A stretch of 64,000 nucleotides of DNA from Sphingomonas donggukensis (GTDB lineage: Bacteria > Pseudomonadota > Alphaproteobacteria > Sphingomonadales > Sphingomonadaceae): positions 558,001 to 622,000 of the forward strand of contig NZ_CP098401.1 in assembly GCF_023674425.1 (NCBI RefSeq), given 5' to 3'. Both the position numbers and the translations under genes were made by a program. The notes below the pieces were generated by a model, which was not told the DNA's origin, did no database searches, and worked only from the letters and a program-made list of their open reading frames with translations. Shown piece after piece: positions 51,114 to 59,671 of the stretch (positions within the stretch are counted from its first letter, which is position 1; each line of letters begins with the position of its first letter).

Positions 51114-51254
51114 TTACCGCTTCTTCCGGCACGCATCCGAGCAGTAAACGACGCTCTCCCAGTCCCGCGCCCATTTCTTGCGCCAGGTGAACGGGCGGTC
51201 GCACGCCGGGCAGACCTTCGTCGGCAGGTCGCGCTTGCTAACGCCGTTGGGCAT
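51114..51254 (-). CDS. DUF2256 zinc-ribbon-like protein
   Basis: A 46-aa protein with the full DUF2256 pattern: [20 protein letters not shown] and [12 protein letters not shown]. Two CxxC-type pairs suggest zinc binding. The family is often encoded near cryptochrome/photolyase or FAD genes; here it sits next to aroB and overlaps its last codons by 17 bp. Function unknown. Confidence 0.88.
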   Translation of the reverse strand: MPNGVSKRDLPTKVCPACDRPFTWRKKWARDWESVVYCSDACRKKR

Positions 51255-52338
51255 CGAGATACGCCGCGACCGCGTCCAGATCGACGGTCTTGTCGAGGTA
51301 GGTTCGCCCGATCCCGCGGGTGAGCAGGAAGGGCAGGGTGCCGGCGTCCATCTTCTTGTCGTGGAGCATGTGCGCGACCAGCGCTGTGCCGTTCGCGTCG
51401 ATCCCGGCGCTCGCGGCGCTGTCGGGCAGGCCGACGGCGCGGAGGTGGGCCGCGACACGCTCGGCGTCCGCGACCGGCGCCAGCCCCTGCGCGGCGGAAA
51501 AGCCGTAGGCGAGCGCCATGCCGGCGGCGACGCCCTCTCCATGCAGCAGCCGGTCGGAGAACCCCGCCTCCGCCTCCAGCGCGTGACCGAAGGTGTGGCC
51601 GAGGTTGAGGAGCGCACGGGTGCCGGTCGTCTCGCGCTCGTCGGCGCCGACGATGCGCGCCTTGGCGGCGACGGCGTGGGCGATGGCGTAGGCGCGGGCA
51701 TCCGGGTCGCCGGCGAGCAGCGCGGCGGCGTTACCCTCGCACCATGCGAAGAACTCCGGGTCGTCGATCAGGCCGTATTTGACGACCTCCGCATAGCCCG
51801 CGCGCAGGTCGCGGGGCGGCAGCGTGTCGAGCACCTGCGGGTCGATCAGGACTAGCGCGGGCTGGTGGAAGGCGCCGACCAGATTCTTGCCCGCGCGGGT
51901 GTTGATCGCGGTCTTGCCGCCGACCGATGAATCGACCTGCGCCAGCAATGTCGTCGGCACCTGCACGAACCCGCAGCCGCGTTTCAGCATGCTGCACGCG
52001 AAGCCGACGAGGTCGCCGATCACGCCGCCGCCGAGCGCAATGACGTGATCGCCACGCTCTACGCCCAGGTCGAGCAGCCGGTCGGTGAGCGCCTCCAGCG
52101 TCGCCCAGCTTTTCGAGCCCTCGCCCGGCGGCAGGACGATCGCTTCGCTGGCGACGCCAGCGGCGTTCAGCGCCGTCTGAAGCGTCGCGAGGTGTGGACG
52201 GACATTCTCGTCGGTAACGATCGCCATCGTCCGCCCGCGCGACAGCGGTTGCAGCCATGCGCCCGCGCGTGCGAGCCCCCCGGCCTCGATCACCACGTCA
52301 TAGGATCGTGCGCCGAGCGCGACGCGGACGGTCGTCAT
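51238..52338 (-). CDS. aroB: 3-dehydroquinate synthase
   Basis: Second enzyme of the shikimate pathway: converts DAHP to 3-dehydroquinate with NAD and a divalent metal. 366 aa is normal. [13 protein letters not shown] is the dinucleotide site, [19 protein letters not shown] follows, metal ligands lie in [11 protein letters not shown] (Glu), [11 protein letters not shown] (His) and [11 protein letters not shown] (His). The ATG at 52338 overlaps the aroK stop as ATGA. The long open frame upstream is an aroK shadow. Confidence 0.97.
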   Translation of the reverse strand: MTTVRVALGARSYDVVIEAGGLARAGAWLQPLSRGRTMAIVTDENVRPHLATLQTALNAAGVASEAIVLPPGEGSKSWATLEALTDRLLDLGVERGDHVIALGGGVIGDLVGFACSMLKRGCGFVQVPTTLLAQVDSSVGGKTAINTRAGKNLVGAFHQPALVLIDPQVLDTLPPRDLRAGYAEVVKYGLIDDPEFFAWCEGNAAALLAGDPDARAYAIAHAVAAKARIVGADERETTGTRALLNLGHTFGHALEAEAGFSDRLLHGEGVAAGMALAYGFSAAQGLAPVADAERVAAHLRAVGLPDSAASAGIDANGTALVAHMLHDKKMDAGTLPFLLTRGIGRTYLDKTVDLDAVAAYLDAQRR

Positions 52339-52910
52339 AATCCGAGGGCCTTCACGATGGCGGTGACGGTGGTGTCGTGCGGCGCCTGGTAGCTGGCGAT
52401 GTGGATCGGTGCCATCGCGTAGATCGGATTGCGTCGCGCGGCGAGTTCGACCAGCACGGCCAAGGGATCGCGTCCGCGCAGCAGGGGCCGAGTATCGCGG
52501 CGGCGGACGCGCTCTGCCAGCACCGCGGGATCGGCGTCGAGCCACACCGCGGTCGTCGCCGACAGGATCAGGCGCCGCGTATCCTCGTTGACGAACGCGC
52601 CGCCGCCGGTCGCGATCACTTTCGGCGTGCCGTCGATCAGGCGGGCGATGACCCGGCGCTCGCCGTCGCGGAAATAGGCCTCGCCGAAGCGTTCGAAGAT
52701 CTCGGCGACGGTCATGCCCGCCGCCGCCTCGATCTCGGCATCGGCATCGACGAACGCCAGCTTCAGTCGCTGGGCCAGCCGGCGCCCCACCGTGGACTTG
52801 CCGACGCCCATCAGCCCGACCAGCACGATCGGCTTGCCGCCGTGGCCGATGACGGCTCCGTCGTTCGCGCGCGCGCCGGGATCGGGAGAGGCAGGGCGGT
52901 CTGGCGGCAT
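52335..52910 (-). CDS. aroK: Shikimate kinase
   Basis: Phosphorylates shikimate with ATP, fifth step of the shikimate pathway. 191 aa. Walker A GLMGVGKST is at 32-40, DADAEIEAAAGMTVAEIFE is the DxD plus lid-helix region, GEAYFRDGERRVI has the conserved FR, IATGGGAF the GGG substrate loop, and RDTRPLLRG the lid Arg. A Pro/Asp-rich N-terminal extension of about 25 residues precedes the kinase fold. Divergent from the small membrane gene at 52993. Confidence 0.95.
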   Translation of the reverse strand: MPPDRPASPDPGARANDGAVIGHGGKPIVLVGLMGVGKSTVGRRLAQRLKLAFVDADAEIEAAAGMTVAEIFERFGEAYFRDGERRVIARLIDGTPKVIATGGGAFVNEDTRRLILSATTAVWLDADPAVLAERVRRRDTRPLLRGRDPLAVLVELAARRNPIYAMAPIHIASYQAPHDTTVTAIVKALGL

Positions 52911-52992
52911 GTCGACAGGGGCTATACAGCGCAGGGCCACGTCGGGCAAAAGGCCGGCGAATAGCTTTTGTGCCGTGCCCGAAAGGTGAATG

Positions 52993-53127
52993 ATGTCGCG
53001 TCCGCTGGTAATCCTGATCGTCCTGCTCGTGGTGGTAGGCGGCGGCCTGTTCTTCCTGGCGGGGCGCGATACGGCCAAGCAGCCGACCCGCGTGGAGAAG
53101 GCGGTCGCGCTTGAAAATCTCTCGTAA
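52993..53127 (+). CDS. Small single-pass membrane protein (44 aa)
   Basis: A 44-aa protein: MSRPLVILIVLLVVVGGGLF is a membrane helix, then LAGRDTAKQPTRVEKAVALE, a short basic/acidic tail. AAAGGTGA precedes it; an ATG one codon earlier could also start it. Its 3' end overlaps the TTG start of the large exported protein by 17 bp. It is too short for assignment to a family; location next to the exported protein suggests joint function. Confidence 0.7.
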   Translation: MSRPLVILIVLLVVVGGGLFFLAGRDTAKQPTRVEKAVALENLS

Positions 53128-54892
53128 CCGCGCCGCCGCGGCGGCGGTCGCGATCCTGCTGGCGGGAGCAGCGTGGCTGCCCGCGACCGGGCAGGACCGC
53201 CCCGAATCGATCCTGCCGCCGGGCTTCGGCGAGCCGGTGCCGCCCGCACCCGCGCCGACGCCTGCGCCCGCACCCGGCGCGACGCCCGCACCCGGCGTGC
53301 CGGCTCCGGCAGCGCCGATCGGCGTCGCGCCGACCGACCAGCCGACGCCGTCGCCGACCCCGACCGCGACGCCGACCCCGATCGACCTGTCCGCCTATGA
53401 ACTGCCCGCGTCCGCACGGCGGTCGCTGGCGGCGGTGGGGGTGATCGGGGCCGATACCGGCGGGCTCGACGGCAATGCCTTCGGCACGCAGGGCGGGCGC
53501 ATGGCGGGCCTGCTGATGGAGCGGCTGTCGGCGCCGTTGCCCTCGCGCTGGCTGTCGATCGCGTTGCGCCGCGCGCTGGTGACGCAGGTAACGACACCCG
53601 CCGGCATCAACGGCGCCGATTTCGCCGCCGACCGCGCGTGGCTGCTGCTGCGCATGGGCGAGGCGGATGCGGCGCGCGCCGTCGTGCAGAGCGTCGATGT
53701 CGAGGACTATTCGCCGCGGCTGTTCCAGGTCGCGATGCAGGCGATGCTGGCGACCGGCGACCCGGCCGGCCTCTGCCCGCTGGTCGAGCCGGCGTCGAAG
53801 GTCTCGAACGAAGCCGGCTGGGGTTTCGCCCGCGCGATGTGCGCGGCGCTGGGCGGCAAGCCCGCCGCCTCCAAGGCGCTGTTTCAAGCCGCCCGCCGCC
53901 GCACCGGACGATCGATCGATTCGCTGCTCGCAGAAAAGGTCGCGGGCGCGGCGGCGAGCGGGGCGGTAACGATCGAGTGGGACGGCGTCGATCGACTGAC
54001 GGCGTGGCGCTACGGCCTGGCGACCGCGACGGGCGTCGAGATTCCGCCGGCGTTGCTTGCGGGCACGCGCCCGCAGGTCGCCGGATGGCGCGCGACCGCG
54101 CCGATGCTCGATGCAAGCGCGCGTGCGCCGTTCGCGGATTACGCCGCAAGCCAGGGCATCCTGTCGAACGCGGCGCTGGTCGATCTCTATGGGGAGATCG
54201 AGGCGAGCGACGACAGCGGGAGCACAGCAGGCGCGCTCGCCCGCGACCTGCGCACAGCCTATTCGGATGCGCCGGTCACCGACCGGATGCGCACGCTGCG
54301 TCAGTTGTGGACCGAGCCGACGACCGAGCGCGGACGCTTCGCCCGACTGGTGCTGACCGCGCGCGCCGCATCCCGCATCGCGCCGACGCAGGATCTGGCC
54401 GACGACGAGACGCGCCTGATCGCGTCGATGCTGACCGCGGGGCTCGACCGCCAGGCGCTGCGCTGGTCGCGGGTCGCGGCGACGGGCAGCGACGCCTGGG
54501 CGATGCTCGCGCTAGCCGATCCACGGCGGGGACGGCGGGTCGCGGGGGACGAGGTCGGCGGATATGACGGCGGCGACGGGCGGCTGAAGGCGCGCATGCT
54601 GCTCGCCGGGCTGACCGGATTGGGTCGCGTGTCGGCGGAGGACGCGCAAGGGCTGGCCGAGCCGCTCGACGTGCGCTTCGGGGCAGAGAACAGCTGGACC
54701 CGCGCGATTGCCGCGGCGGCGCGGCGGGGCGAGGCGGGCACCGTCCTGCTGCTCACTGCGGTCGGCATGCAGACGCCCAACTGGCGCGGGGTGCCGCCCG
54801 AGGTGCTGTACCATGCCTGCGCAGCGCTGCGTCAGGTCGGGCTGGAGGGTGAGGCGCGGATGATCGCTGCCGAGGCGATCGCGCGGATCTGA
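53111..54892 (+). CDS. Large exported hypothetical protein
   Basis: A 593-aa protein with a signal peptide (residues 1-28, AGAAWLPATGQD), a Pro/Ala/Thr-rich low-complexity linker (about 38-92, repeated PAPTPAPAPG-like units), then ~500 residues predicted mainly helical and Ala/Arg-rich (for example LVTQVTTPAGINGADFAADR, GLCPLVEPASKVSNEAGWGF). The spacing is reminiscent of helical-repeat (TPR/SLR-like) proteins, but no motif is clear. It starts with TTG. It sits before xerD, as in other sphingomonads (from memory). Function unknown. Confidence 0.72.
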   Translation: MKISRNRAAAAAVAILLAGAAWLPATGQDRPESILPPGFGEPVPPAPAPTPAPAPGATPAPGVPAPAAPIGVAPTDQPTPSPTPTATPTPIDLSAYELPASARRSLAAVGVIGADTGGLDGNAFGTQGGRMAGLLMERLSAPLPSRWLSIALRRALVTQVTTPAGINGADFAADRAWLLLRMGEADAARAVVQSVDVEDYSPRLFQVAMQAMLATGDPAGLCPLVEPASKVSNEAGWGFARAMCAALGGKPAASKALFQAARRRTGRSIDSLLAEKVAGAAASGAVTIEWDGVDRLTAWRYGLATATGVEIPPALLAGTRPQVAGWRATAPMLDASARAPFADYAASQGILSNAALVDLYGEIEASDDSGSTAGALARDLRTAYSDAPVTDRMRTLRQLWTEPTTERGRFARLVLTARAASRIAPTQDLADDETRLIASMLTAGLDRQALRWSRVAATGSDAWAMLALADPRRGRRVAGDEVGGYDGGDGRLKARMLLAGLTGLGRVSAEDAQGLAEPLDVRFGAENSWTRAIAAAARRGEAGTVLLLTAVGMQTPNWRGVPPEVLYHACAALRQVGLEGEARMIAAEAIARI

Positions 54893-54897
54893 TCGGC

Positions 54898-55794
54898 GTG
54901 AGCGACGACCGCGCGCTGATCGACCGCTTCCTGGAAATGATGACGGCGGAGGCGGGTGCGGCGGCGAATACGGTCGCGGCGTATCGCACCGACCTGACGC
55001 TGGCGTCGGAGGCACTGGGCGGCGGGTTGTCCACGGCGGATGCGGCGGGGATCGCGCGGCTGGCCGACGGCTGGGCGCCGTTCGCGCGGGCGACGGTGGC
55101 GCGTAAGGCGGCGTCGCTCCGGCGGTTCTACGGCTTCCTCGCGGACGAAGGGTTGCGGGGCGACGACCCGTCAGCGGCGCTCCCACGACCGGGCGCGGCG
55201 CGGGGCCTGCCGAAGACGTTGTCGGTGGCCGATGTCGACGCGCTGTTCGCCGCCATCGCCGCGCGGCTGGCGCGCGATCCGCCCGACCCCCTCGACCTGC
55301 GGCTCGCCGCGCTGGTCGAACTGCTGTACGGATCGGGGCTGCGCGCGACCGAACTGGTGTCGCTGCCGCGAGGGGCGATCCATCCCGATCGCCCGTATCT
55401 GATCCTGCGCGGCAAGGGCGGGCGTGAGCGGATGGTGCCGATTTCGGACCGGGCACGTGCCGCGGTCGCGGCATGGCGCGATGCGACGGCGGAGGGCGCC
55501 TGGCTGTTCCCCTCGGGCAAGGGGCATCTGTCGCGCGTGCGCCTGCACCAGTTGATGAAGGCGCTGGCGGCAGCCGCCGGCATCCCCCCCGCGCGCGTCA
55601 GTCCGCACGTCCTGCGCCACGCCTTCGCCACCCATCTGCTCGCCGGCGGGGCGGATCTGCGCGCACTGCAGGCGATGCTCGGCCATGCCGACATCGCCAC
55701 CACCGAAATCTACACGCATGTCGAGACGAGCCGGCTGGTCGAACTGGTCAACACCCGCCACCCCCTCGTTGACGTAGCGAAACGCCGCGCCTAG
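54898..55794 (+). CDS. xerD: Tyrosine recombinase XerD
   Basis: A 298-aa recombinase that with XerC resolves chromosome dimers at dif. The N-terminal SAM-like core-binding domain starts LIDRFLEMMTAEAGAAANTV. The catalytic domain has Arg in GSGLRATELVSL, Lys in GKGGRERMVP, HxxR in HVLRHAFATHLL, His in LGHADIATT and the nucleophile Tyr in EIYTHVE. All active-site residues are present. The GTG start follows 5 bp after the upstream stop. Arm-type DNA features and a dif site were not seen in the window. Confidence 0.93.
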   Translation: MSDDRALIDRFLEMMTAEAGAAANTVAAYRTDLTLASEALGGGLSTADAAGIARLADGWAPFARATVARKAASLRRFYGFLADEGLRGDDPSAALPRPGAARGLPKTLSVADVDALFAAIAARLARDPPDPLDLRLAALVELLYGSGLRATELVSLPRGAIHPDRPYLILRGKGGRERMVPISDRARAAVAAWRDATAEGAWLFPSGKGHLSRVRLHQLMKALAAAAGIPPARVSPHVLRHAFATHLLAGGADLRALQAMLGHADIATTEIYTHVETSRLVELVNTRHPLVDVAKRRA

Positions 55795-55805
55795 CGCGCT
55801 GACGC

Positions 55806-56753
55806 ATGGATAGTTTTCTCGATTTCGAAAAGCCGATCGCCGAATTGCAGGGGCGAATCGACGAACTGCGCGAAACCGCCGCCAATGGCGAGGTCGACAT
55901 CGATGCAGAGGTCGGCAAGCTCCAGGCCAAGTCGGACAAGCTGCTGCGCGAAACCTATGCGAAGCTGTCGCCGTGGCAGAAGACGCAGGTCGCGCGCCAT
56001 CCGCAGCGTCCGCATCTGAAGGATTATATCGCCGGCCTGATCGAGGATTTCATGCCGCTGGGCGGCGACCGCGCGTTTGCGGACGATCAGGCGATCATCG
56101 GCGGCCTGGGTACGCTCCGCGGTCGCAAGGTCATGGTGATCGGCCATGAGAAGGGCGACGACACTGCCAGCCGCCTTCGCCACAATTTCGGGATGGGCAA
56201 GCCGGAGGGCTATCGCAAGGCGATCCGGCTGATGAAGCTGGCCGACCGATTCGGCCTGCCGGTGGTTACCCTGGTCGACACCTCGGGCGCGTTTCCCGGC
56301 GTGCAGGCGGAGGAGCGCGGCCAGGCGGAGGCGATCGCCCGCTCGACCGAGGCGTGCCTCGAAATCGGCGTGCCGCTGATTTCGGCGATCGTGGGCGAGG
56401 GCGGCTCAGGCGGCGCGGTGGCGCTGGCGACCGGCAATACTGTGCTGATGTTCGAGCACGCGGTCTATTCGGTGATCTCGCCCGAGGGGTGCGCGTCGAT
56501 CCTGTGGCGCACCGCCGACAAGGCGCCCGAAGCGGCTGAGGCGATGAAGGTCACCGCGCAGCATCTGAAGGATCTGGGCGTCATCGACGCCATCGTCCCC
56601 GAGCCGCTGGGCGGCGCACACCGCGCGCCCGACAGCGCGATCGATGCGCTCGGCGATGCGTTGGTCAAGGCGCTGGCGGCATTCGACGGGCAGGACGGAT
56701 CTGAGGTGCGCACCGCACGCAGAAAGAAATTCCTGGCGATCGGAAGGCTTTAG
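55806..56753 (+). CDS. accA: Acetyl-CoA carboxylase carboxyltransferase subunit alpha
   Basis: Part of the carboxyltransferase that makes malonyl-CoA for fatty acid synthesis. 315 aa. The N-terminal [19 protein letters not shown] helix, [39 protein letters not shown] and [15 protein letters not shown] (CoA/oxyanion region) are conserved. The AccD partner is not in the window. The gene follows xerD by 11 bp and is terminated near a strong hairpin at 56793-56821. Confidence 0.97.
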   Translation: MDSFLDFEKPIAELQGRIDELRETAANGEVDIDAEVGKLQAKSDKLLRETYAKLSPWQKTQVARHPQRPHLKDYIAGLIEDFMPLGGDRAFADDQAIIGGLGTLRGRKVMVIGHEKGDDTASRLRHNFGMGKPEGYRKAIRLMKLADRFGLPVVTLVDTSGAFPGVQAEERGQAEAIARSTEACLEIGVPLISAIVGEGGSGGAVALATGNTVLMFEHAVYSVISPEGCASILWRTADKAPEAAEAMKVTAQHLKDLGVIDAIVPEPLGGAHRAPDSAIDALGDALVKALAAFDGQDGSEVRTARRKKFLAIGRL

Positions 56754-56787
56754 CGGCCCCTTCTGCGTTTTTATAGCAAATCGACGC

Positions 56788-56821
56788 AAAAAGGGCGGCG
56801 AAGTCAGTGACTTCGCCGCCC
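56788..56821 (-). terminator. Rho-independent terminator of the pilin gene
   Basis: GGGCGGCGAAGTCA (56793-56806) and its exact complement (56808-56821) form a 14-bp stem around one G. On the minus strand the stem is followed by TTTTT (56788-56792). It ends the pilin transcript and could help to end accA from the other side, where only a weak T-tract (TTCC) follows. Confidence 0.85.
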
Positions 56822-56844
56822 TTCCTGTAATCGCGAAGGAAGGC

Positions 56845-57012
56845 TTACGAAGCCTTCATGTTCGACGTGACGTTGCCGAAGGTCTTGGTCAGCTGGTTGC
56901 CCAGGCCCTGCATGGCAGCGATGGCAGCGACGGCGATCAGCGCGGCGATCAGGCCGTACTCGATCGCGGTGGCGCCCTTGGAATTCTTCAGGAAGGTGCG
57001 AATCTTCTGCAT
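56845..57012 (-). CDS. Flp-type pilin (type IVb)
   Basis: A 55-aa prepilin. KIRTFLKNSKG is the leader and cleavage after Gly at SKG, ATAIEYGLIAALIAVAAIAA is the hydrophobic N terminus of the mature pilin with the Glu at +5, and a short C-terminal part follows (GLGNQLTKTFGNVTSNMK). It would assemble into Tad/Flp pili for adhesion. GGAG precedes the ATG. No tad genes are nearby in the window, so the apparatus is elsewhere or absent. It is followed by a terminator. Confidence 0.92.
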   Translation of the reverse strand: MQKIRTFLKNSKGATAIEYGLIAALIAVAAIAAMQGLGNQLTKTFGNVTSNMKAS

Positions 57013-57141
57013 GATGGTCTCCACTGTTCGTAAAACTTCAGTCACCCGGCTGAGGCCGGGGAGCCCGGATCAGCAACGCCCGGTCTAGGCGGGGGAGGTT
57101 GATAAAAGGTTTAAGCGTCGCGACGATTGTCACGCGCGCGA

Positions 57142-57342
57142 TCAGCCGCCGGTGGAGGCGCGCACTGCGGTGCTGACGTTGTTCCACATGCTGGTCGTCT
57201 GCCCGCCGAGCGCGATGATCGACACCATCACGACCAGCACGACCAGCGACAGGATCAGGCCGTATTCGACCGCGGTCGCGGCCTTGCGATCGGCGCGAAT
57301 CGCGGCAAGGAGGCGGCTGGCGGATGCGGTCAGGCGAAACAT
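57142..57342 (-). CDS. Second Flp-type pilin-like protein
   Basis: A 66-aa prepilin-like protein. RADRKAATAVEYGLILSLVV matches the pilin signature, but the residue before the cleavage point is Ala (KA-ATAVEYG), where Gly is usual for prepilin peptidase. The hydrophobic segment is longer, and the tail is GGQTTSMWNNVSTAVRA. It lies 129 bp upstream of the first pilin on the same strand, and no clear terminator separates them. It may be a minor pilin. Confidence 0.85.
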   Translation of the reverse strand: MFRLTASASRLLAAIRADRKAATAVEYGLILSLVVLVVMVSIIALGGQTTSMWNNVSTAVRASTGG

Positions 57343-57376
57343 CGTTAGCTGGCTTACCGGCGGAAGGGTTAATGCG

Positions 57377-57799
57377 GTGTCACCGACCAATGCGAAATCG
57401 CTGGAATTGCTGCACGTCGTAGCGGTCGCGATGATCGACGGCGATGGCCGCGTGCTGATCCAGCAGCGTCCGCCGGGCAAGCCGATGGCGGGGCTGTGGG
57501 AGTTCCCGGGCGGCAAGATCGACGGCGGCGAAACCCCCGAAGCGGCGCTGATCCGCGAGCTCGACGAGGAACTGGGCGTGTCGGTCGAGCAAGCGTGCCT
57601 GGCTCCGGCGGCGTTCGCCAGCGAGGCGCTGGGCGAGCGGCATCTGCTGTTGCTGCTCTACGCCTGCCGGAAATGGCGCGGGACGCCCGAGCCGCGCCAC
57701 GCGACGGCGTTGCGATGGGTTCGCCCGCATGAGTTGTACGCCATCGACATGCCGCCGGCCGATCGCCCGCTGATCGGGCTACTCGATGCGCTGATCTAG
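57377..57799 (+). CDS. mutT: 8-oxo-dGTP diphosphatase MutT (Nudix)
   Basis: A 140-aa Nudix hydrolase that cleans oxidised dGTP from the nucleotide pool. ELLHVVAVAMIDGDGRVLIQ is the first strand of the fold and the Nudix box has GGKIDGGETPEAALIRELD and EELGV, matching GX5EX7REUXEEXGU. RPPGKPMAGLWEFPGG is typical of MutT. The GTG at 57377 has GGAAGGG upstream. It converges on the methyltransferase and overlaps it by 21 bp. Other Nudix substrates are possible. Confidence 0.92.
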   Translation: MSPTNAKSLELLHVVAVAMIDGDGRVLIQQRPPGKPMAGLWEFPGGKIDGGETPEAALIRELDEELGVSVEQACLAPAAFASEALGERHLLLLLYACRKWRGTPEPRHATALRWVRPHELYAIDMPPADRPLIGLLDALI

Positions 57800-58603
57800 C
57801 GCGGCGGCGAGCGACGCGGTCGCGCTGCCGCGCCGCGCCGGCTTCGGCTGTGACGGGTCGGGTGCCCAACCGGTGACGAAGATGATCTCGAATCGTTCGG
57901 GGATGCGCCCGTCGGCGTCGGCGTGGGCCGCATAGGCATCGGCGATGCGCGCCAGCGTCCCACGCTTCATCGGCACGCGCCCGGCCAGCACATTGCTCGC
58001 CGCCATCCCGCGCAGGTCGCGGAACAGGCCGAAGACGTCGCCGTAGCGCACCGCCAGCGTTTCCGCATCGGCGACCGGCAGCGCGAAGCCGGCGCGCACC
58101 ATCAGGTCGCCCGCCGACCGCACGTCGATCTGCGGATGCAGGCGCGCCGCACCCGGATCGGCGGACCGCAGCGCCGCGCGCAGCGTCGCCAGCGTGCCCG
58201 CGCCGAGGAAGGCGCCGAGGAACAGCCCGTCGGGGCGAAGCGCGCGGCGGATCAGCGCGAGCGCGCCCGGGAGGTCGTTGACGCTGTCGAGCACCCCCGC
58301 CGACACCACCAGGTCGAACGCGGCGTCGGCAAAGGCCGGGCGGCCCTCGTCGGTCTGGACTCCGCCGCGCGCGAACACCGCGCCGGCATCGCTGCGGGTG
58401 ATCGTCGCGCCGGGCAGCGCGAAGCTTCCGTCCGCGCAGCCGAGGTCGAGCACGTCGCGGAAGTCGCGGCGTACGCTCGCCAGCCGATCGTGGATCCCCT
58501 CCAGCATCGCCTCGCGCACGAAGGCGAAGTCGCCCCAGTGCGCGGCGGCGCGGTCGCGGCGCAGGCGGCGGGCGGCGGAATCGAAGATTTCGGGAATATC
58601 CAC
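57779..58603 (-). CDS. SAM-dependent methyltransferase (NDUFAF5/BioC-like)
   Basis: A 274-aa methyltransferase. IFDSAARRLRRDRAA at the N terminus and VLDLGCADGSFALP (SAM-binding motif I) are typical of the NDUFAF5/ArnM-like group found in alphaproteobacteria and mitochondria, where human NDUFAF5 hydroxylates an Arg of complex I. DLVVSAGVLDSVNDLPGALA is motif II and LRPDGLFLGAFLG motif III. The GTG at 58603 is preferred, as the ATG at 58669 would overlap the divergent comF start; the frame is open. Target unknown. Confidence 0.82.
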   Translation of the reverse strand: MDIPEIFDSAARRLRRDRAAAHWGDFAFVREAMLEGIHDRLASVRRDFRDVLDLGCADGSFALPGATITRSDAGAVFARGGVQTDEGRPAFADAAFDLVVSAGVLDSVNDLPGALALIRRALRPDGLFLGAFLGAGTLATLRAALRSADPGAARLHPQIDVRSAGDLMVRAGFALPVADAETLAVRYGDVFGLFRDLRGMAASNVLAGRVPMKRGTLARIADAYAAHADADGRIPERFEIIFVTGWAPDPSQPKPARRGSATASLAAALDQRIE

Positions 58604-58646
58604 AGGGGTCGCTTGTGCGCGGAGCCGCGGGGCGGGACAAGGGGGG

Positions 58647-59411
58647 GTGATCGCCCCGTTTGCCCGCATCGTCGCGCTTGCGCTGCCGCCGCGGTGCCCG
58701 GGCTGTGGGGCGGTGACGGAGGCTGACCACCGGTTCTGCGCGGCGTGCTGGGGATCGCTCGACTTCCTCGGGCCGCCGTGGTGCGCGGGCTGTGCGCTGC
58801 CCTTCGCGTTCGACCGCGGGGCGGGGGCGATGTGCGGCGCGTGCCTGGCCGACCCGCCGCCCCATGCCGGCGCGCGGGCGGCGGTCGCCTATGGGGAGGT
58901 CGCGAGCCGGCTGGCGCTTCGGCTGAAATACGGTGGGCGGACGGCGTTCGCGGGGACGGCGGCGCGGCTGATGCTGCGGCTGGTGCCGGACGACACCGAC
59001 CTGCTGGTGCCGGTACCCCTCCATCGCTGGCGGCTGTGGGGGCGGGGATATAACCAGGCGGCGCTGATCGCGGGTGCGCTGGCGTCCCTCGGCGGGCGGC
59101 GGCACTTGCCGGCCCTGCTGACGCGAACGCGCGCGACGCCGATCCTGCGCGGGCTGGGGCGGCGGGGGCGGACGAAGGCGGTTGCCGGGGCCTTCGCGGT
59201 CGCGCCGCAGCGCCGCGCCGAGGTGAAGGGCAAGCGCGTCGTGCTGGTCGACGACGTCTTCACCACCGGCGCCACCGCCCGCGCCTGCGCCGCCGTGCTG
59301 ATGCGCGCCGGAGCCACATCGGTCACCATCCTGTGCTGGGCGCGGGTCGTCGCGGAGGATGACGCAGCGGAGGTCGCCGAGTTGACATTGCCCGCCGCCG
59401 AACTCACCTGA
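58647..59411 (+). CDS. comF: ComF family phosphoribosyltransferase-like protein
   Basis: A 254-aa protein. The N-terminal zinc-finger-like part has CPGCG, CAACW, CAGC and CGAC pairs. The C-terminal phosphoribosyltransferase fold has VPVPLHRWRLWGRGYNQAA and the PRPP loop VLVDDVFTTGATA. ComF is needed for DNA uptake in naturally competent bacteria; a general role in many others is unclear. GTG start at 58647. Followed by grxC after 5 bp, so probably one operon with the nitrilase and DUF1178 genes. Confidence 0.88.
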   Translation: MIAPFARIVALALPPRCPGCGAVTEADHRFCAACWGSLDFLGPPWCAGCALPFAFDRGAGAMCGACLADPPPHAGARAAVAYGEVASRLALRLKYGGRTAFAGTAARLMLRLVPDDTDLLVPVPLHRWRLWGRGYNQAALIAGALASLGGRRHLPALLTRTRATPILRGLGRRGRTKAVAGAFAVAPQRRAEVKGKRVVLVDDVFTTGATARACAAVLMRAGATSVTILCWARVVAEDDAAEVAELTLPAAELT

Positions 59412-59416
59412 AGGGG

Positions 59417-59671
59417 ATGGCACAGGTCGAAATCTATACGAAGGCGTTCTGCCCCTATTGCTCGCGGGCGCTGCGCCTGCTCGGTGAGAAGGGCGTCACC
59501 CCGTCCGAATATGACGTGACGATGGGCGGCCCGAAAAAGGCCGAGATGGTCGAGCGTTCGGGGCGGATGACGATGCCGCAGATCTTCATCGATGGCGCGC
59601 ATATCGGCGGCTACGACGACATGGCCGCGCTGGACCGCGCCGGAAAGCTCGACGCGCTGCTGACGGCATGA
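59417..59671 (+). CDS. grxC: Glutaredoxin 3
   Basis: An 84-aa glutaredoxin. The redox site CPYC lies in AFCPYCSRALRLL, TMPQIFIDGAHIGGYDD is the cis-Pro and glutathione-binding motif. It reduces disulfides and glutathionylated proteins with glutathione. The stop overlaps the nitrilase ATG. Similar grxC-nitrilase-DUF1178 clusters are common in alphaproteobacteria. Confidence 0.96.
   Translation: MAQVEIYTKAFCPYCSRALRLLGEKGVTPSEYDVTMGGPKKAEMVERSGRMTMPQIFIDGAHIGGYDDMAALDRAGKLDALLTA

Noticed and set aside
54898..55794. Integrase of a mobile element
   Set aside because: Compact XerD-type protein in a housekeeping context, no attachment-site repeats or cargo seen.
57152..57376. N-terminal extension of the MutT frame
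   Set aside because: Open only because it is antisense to the second pilin; the GTG at 57377 with its ribosome-binding site gives the usual Nudix start.
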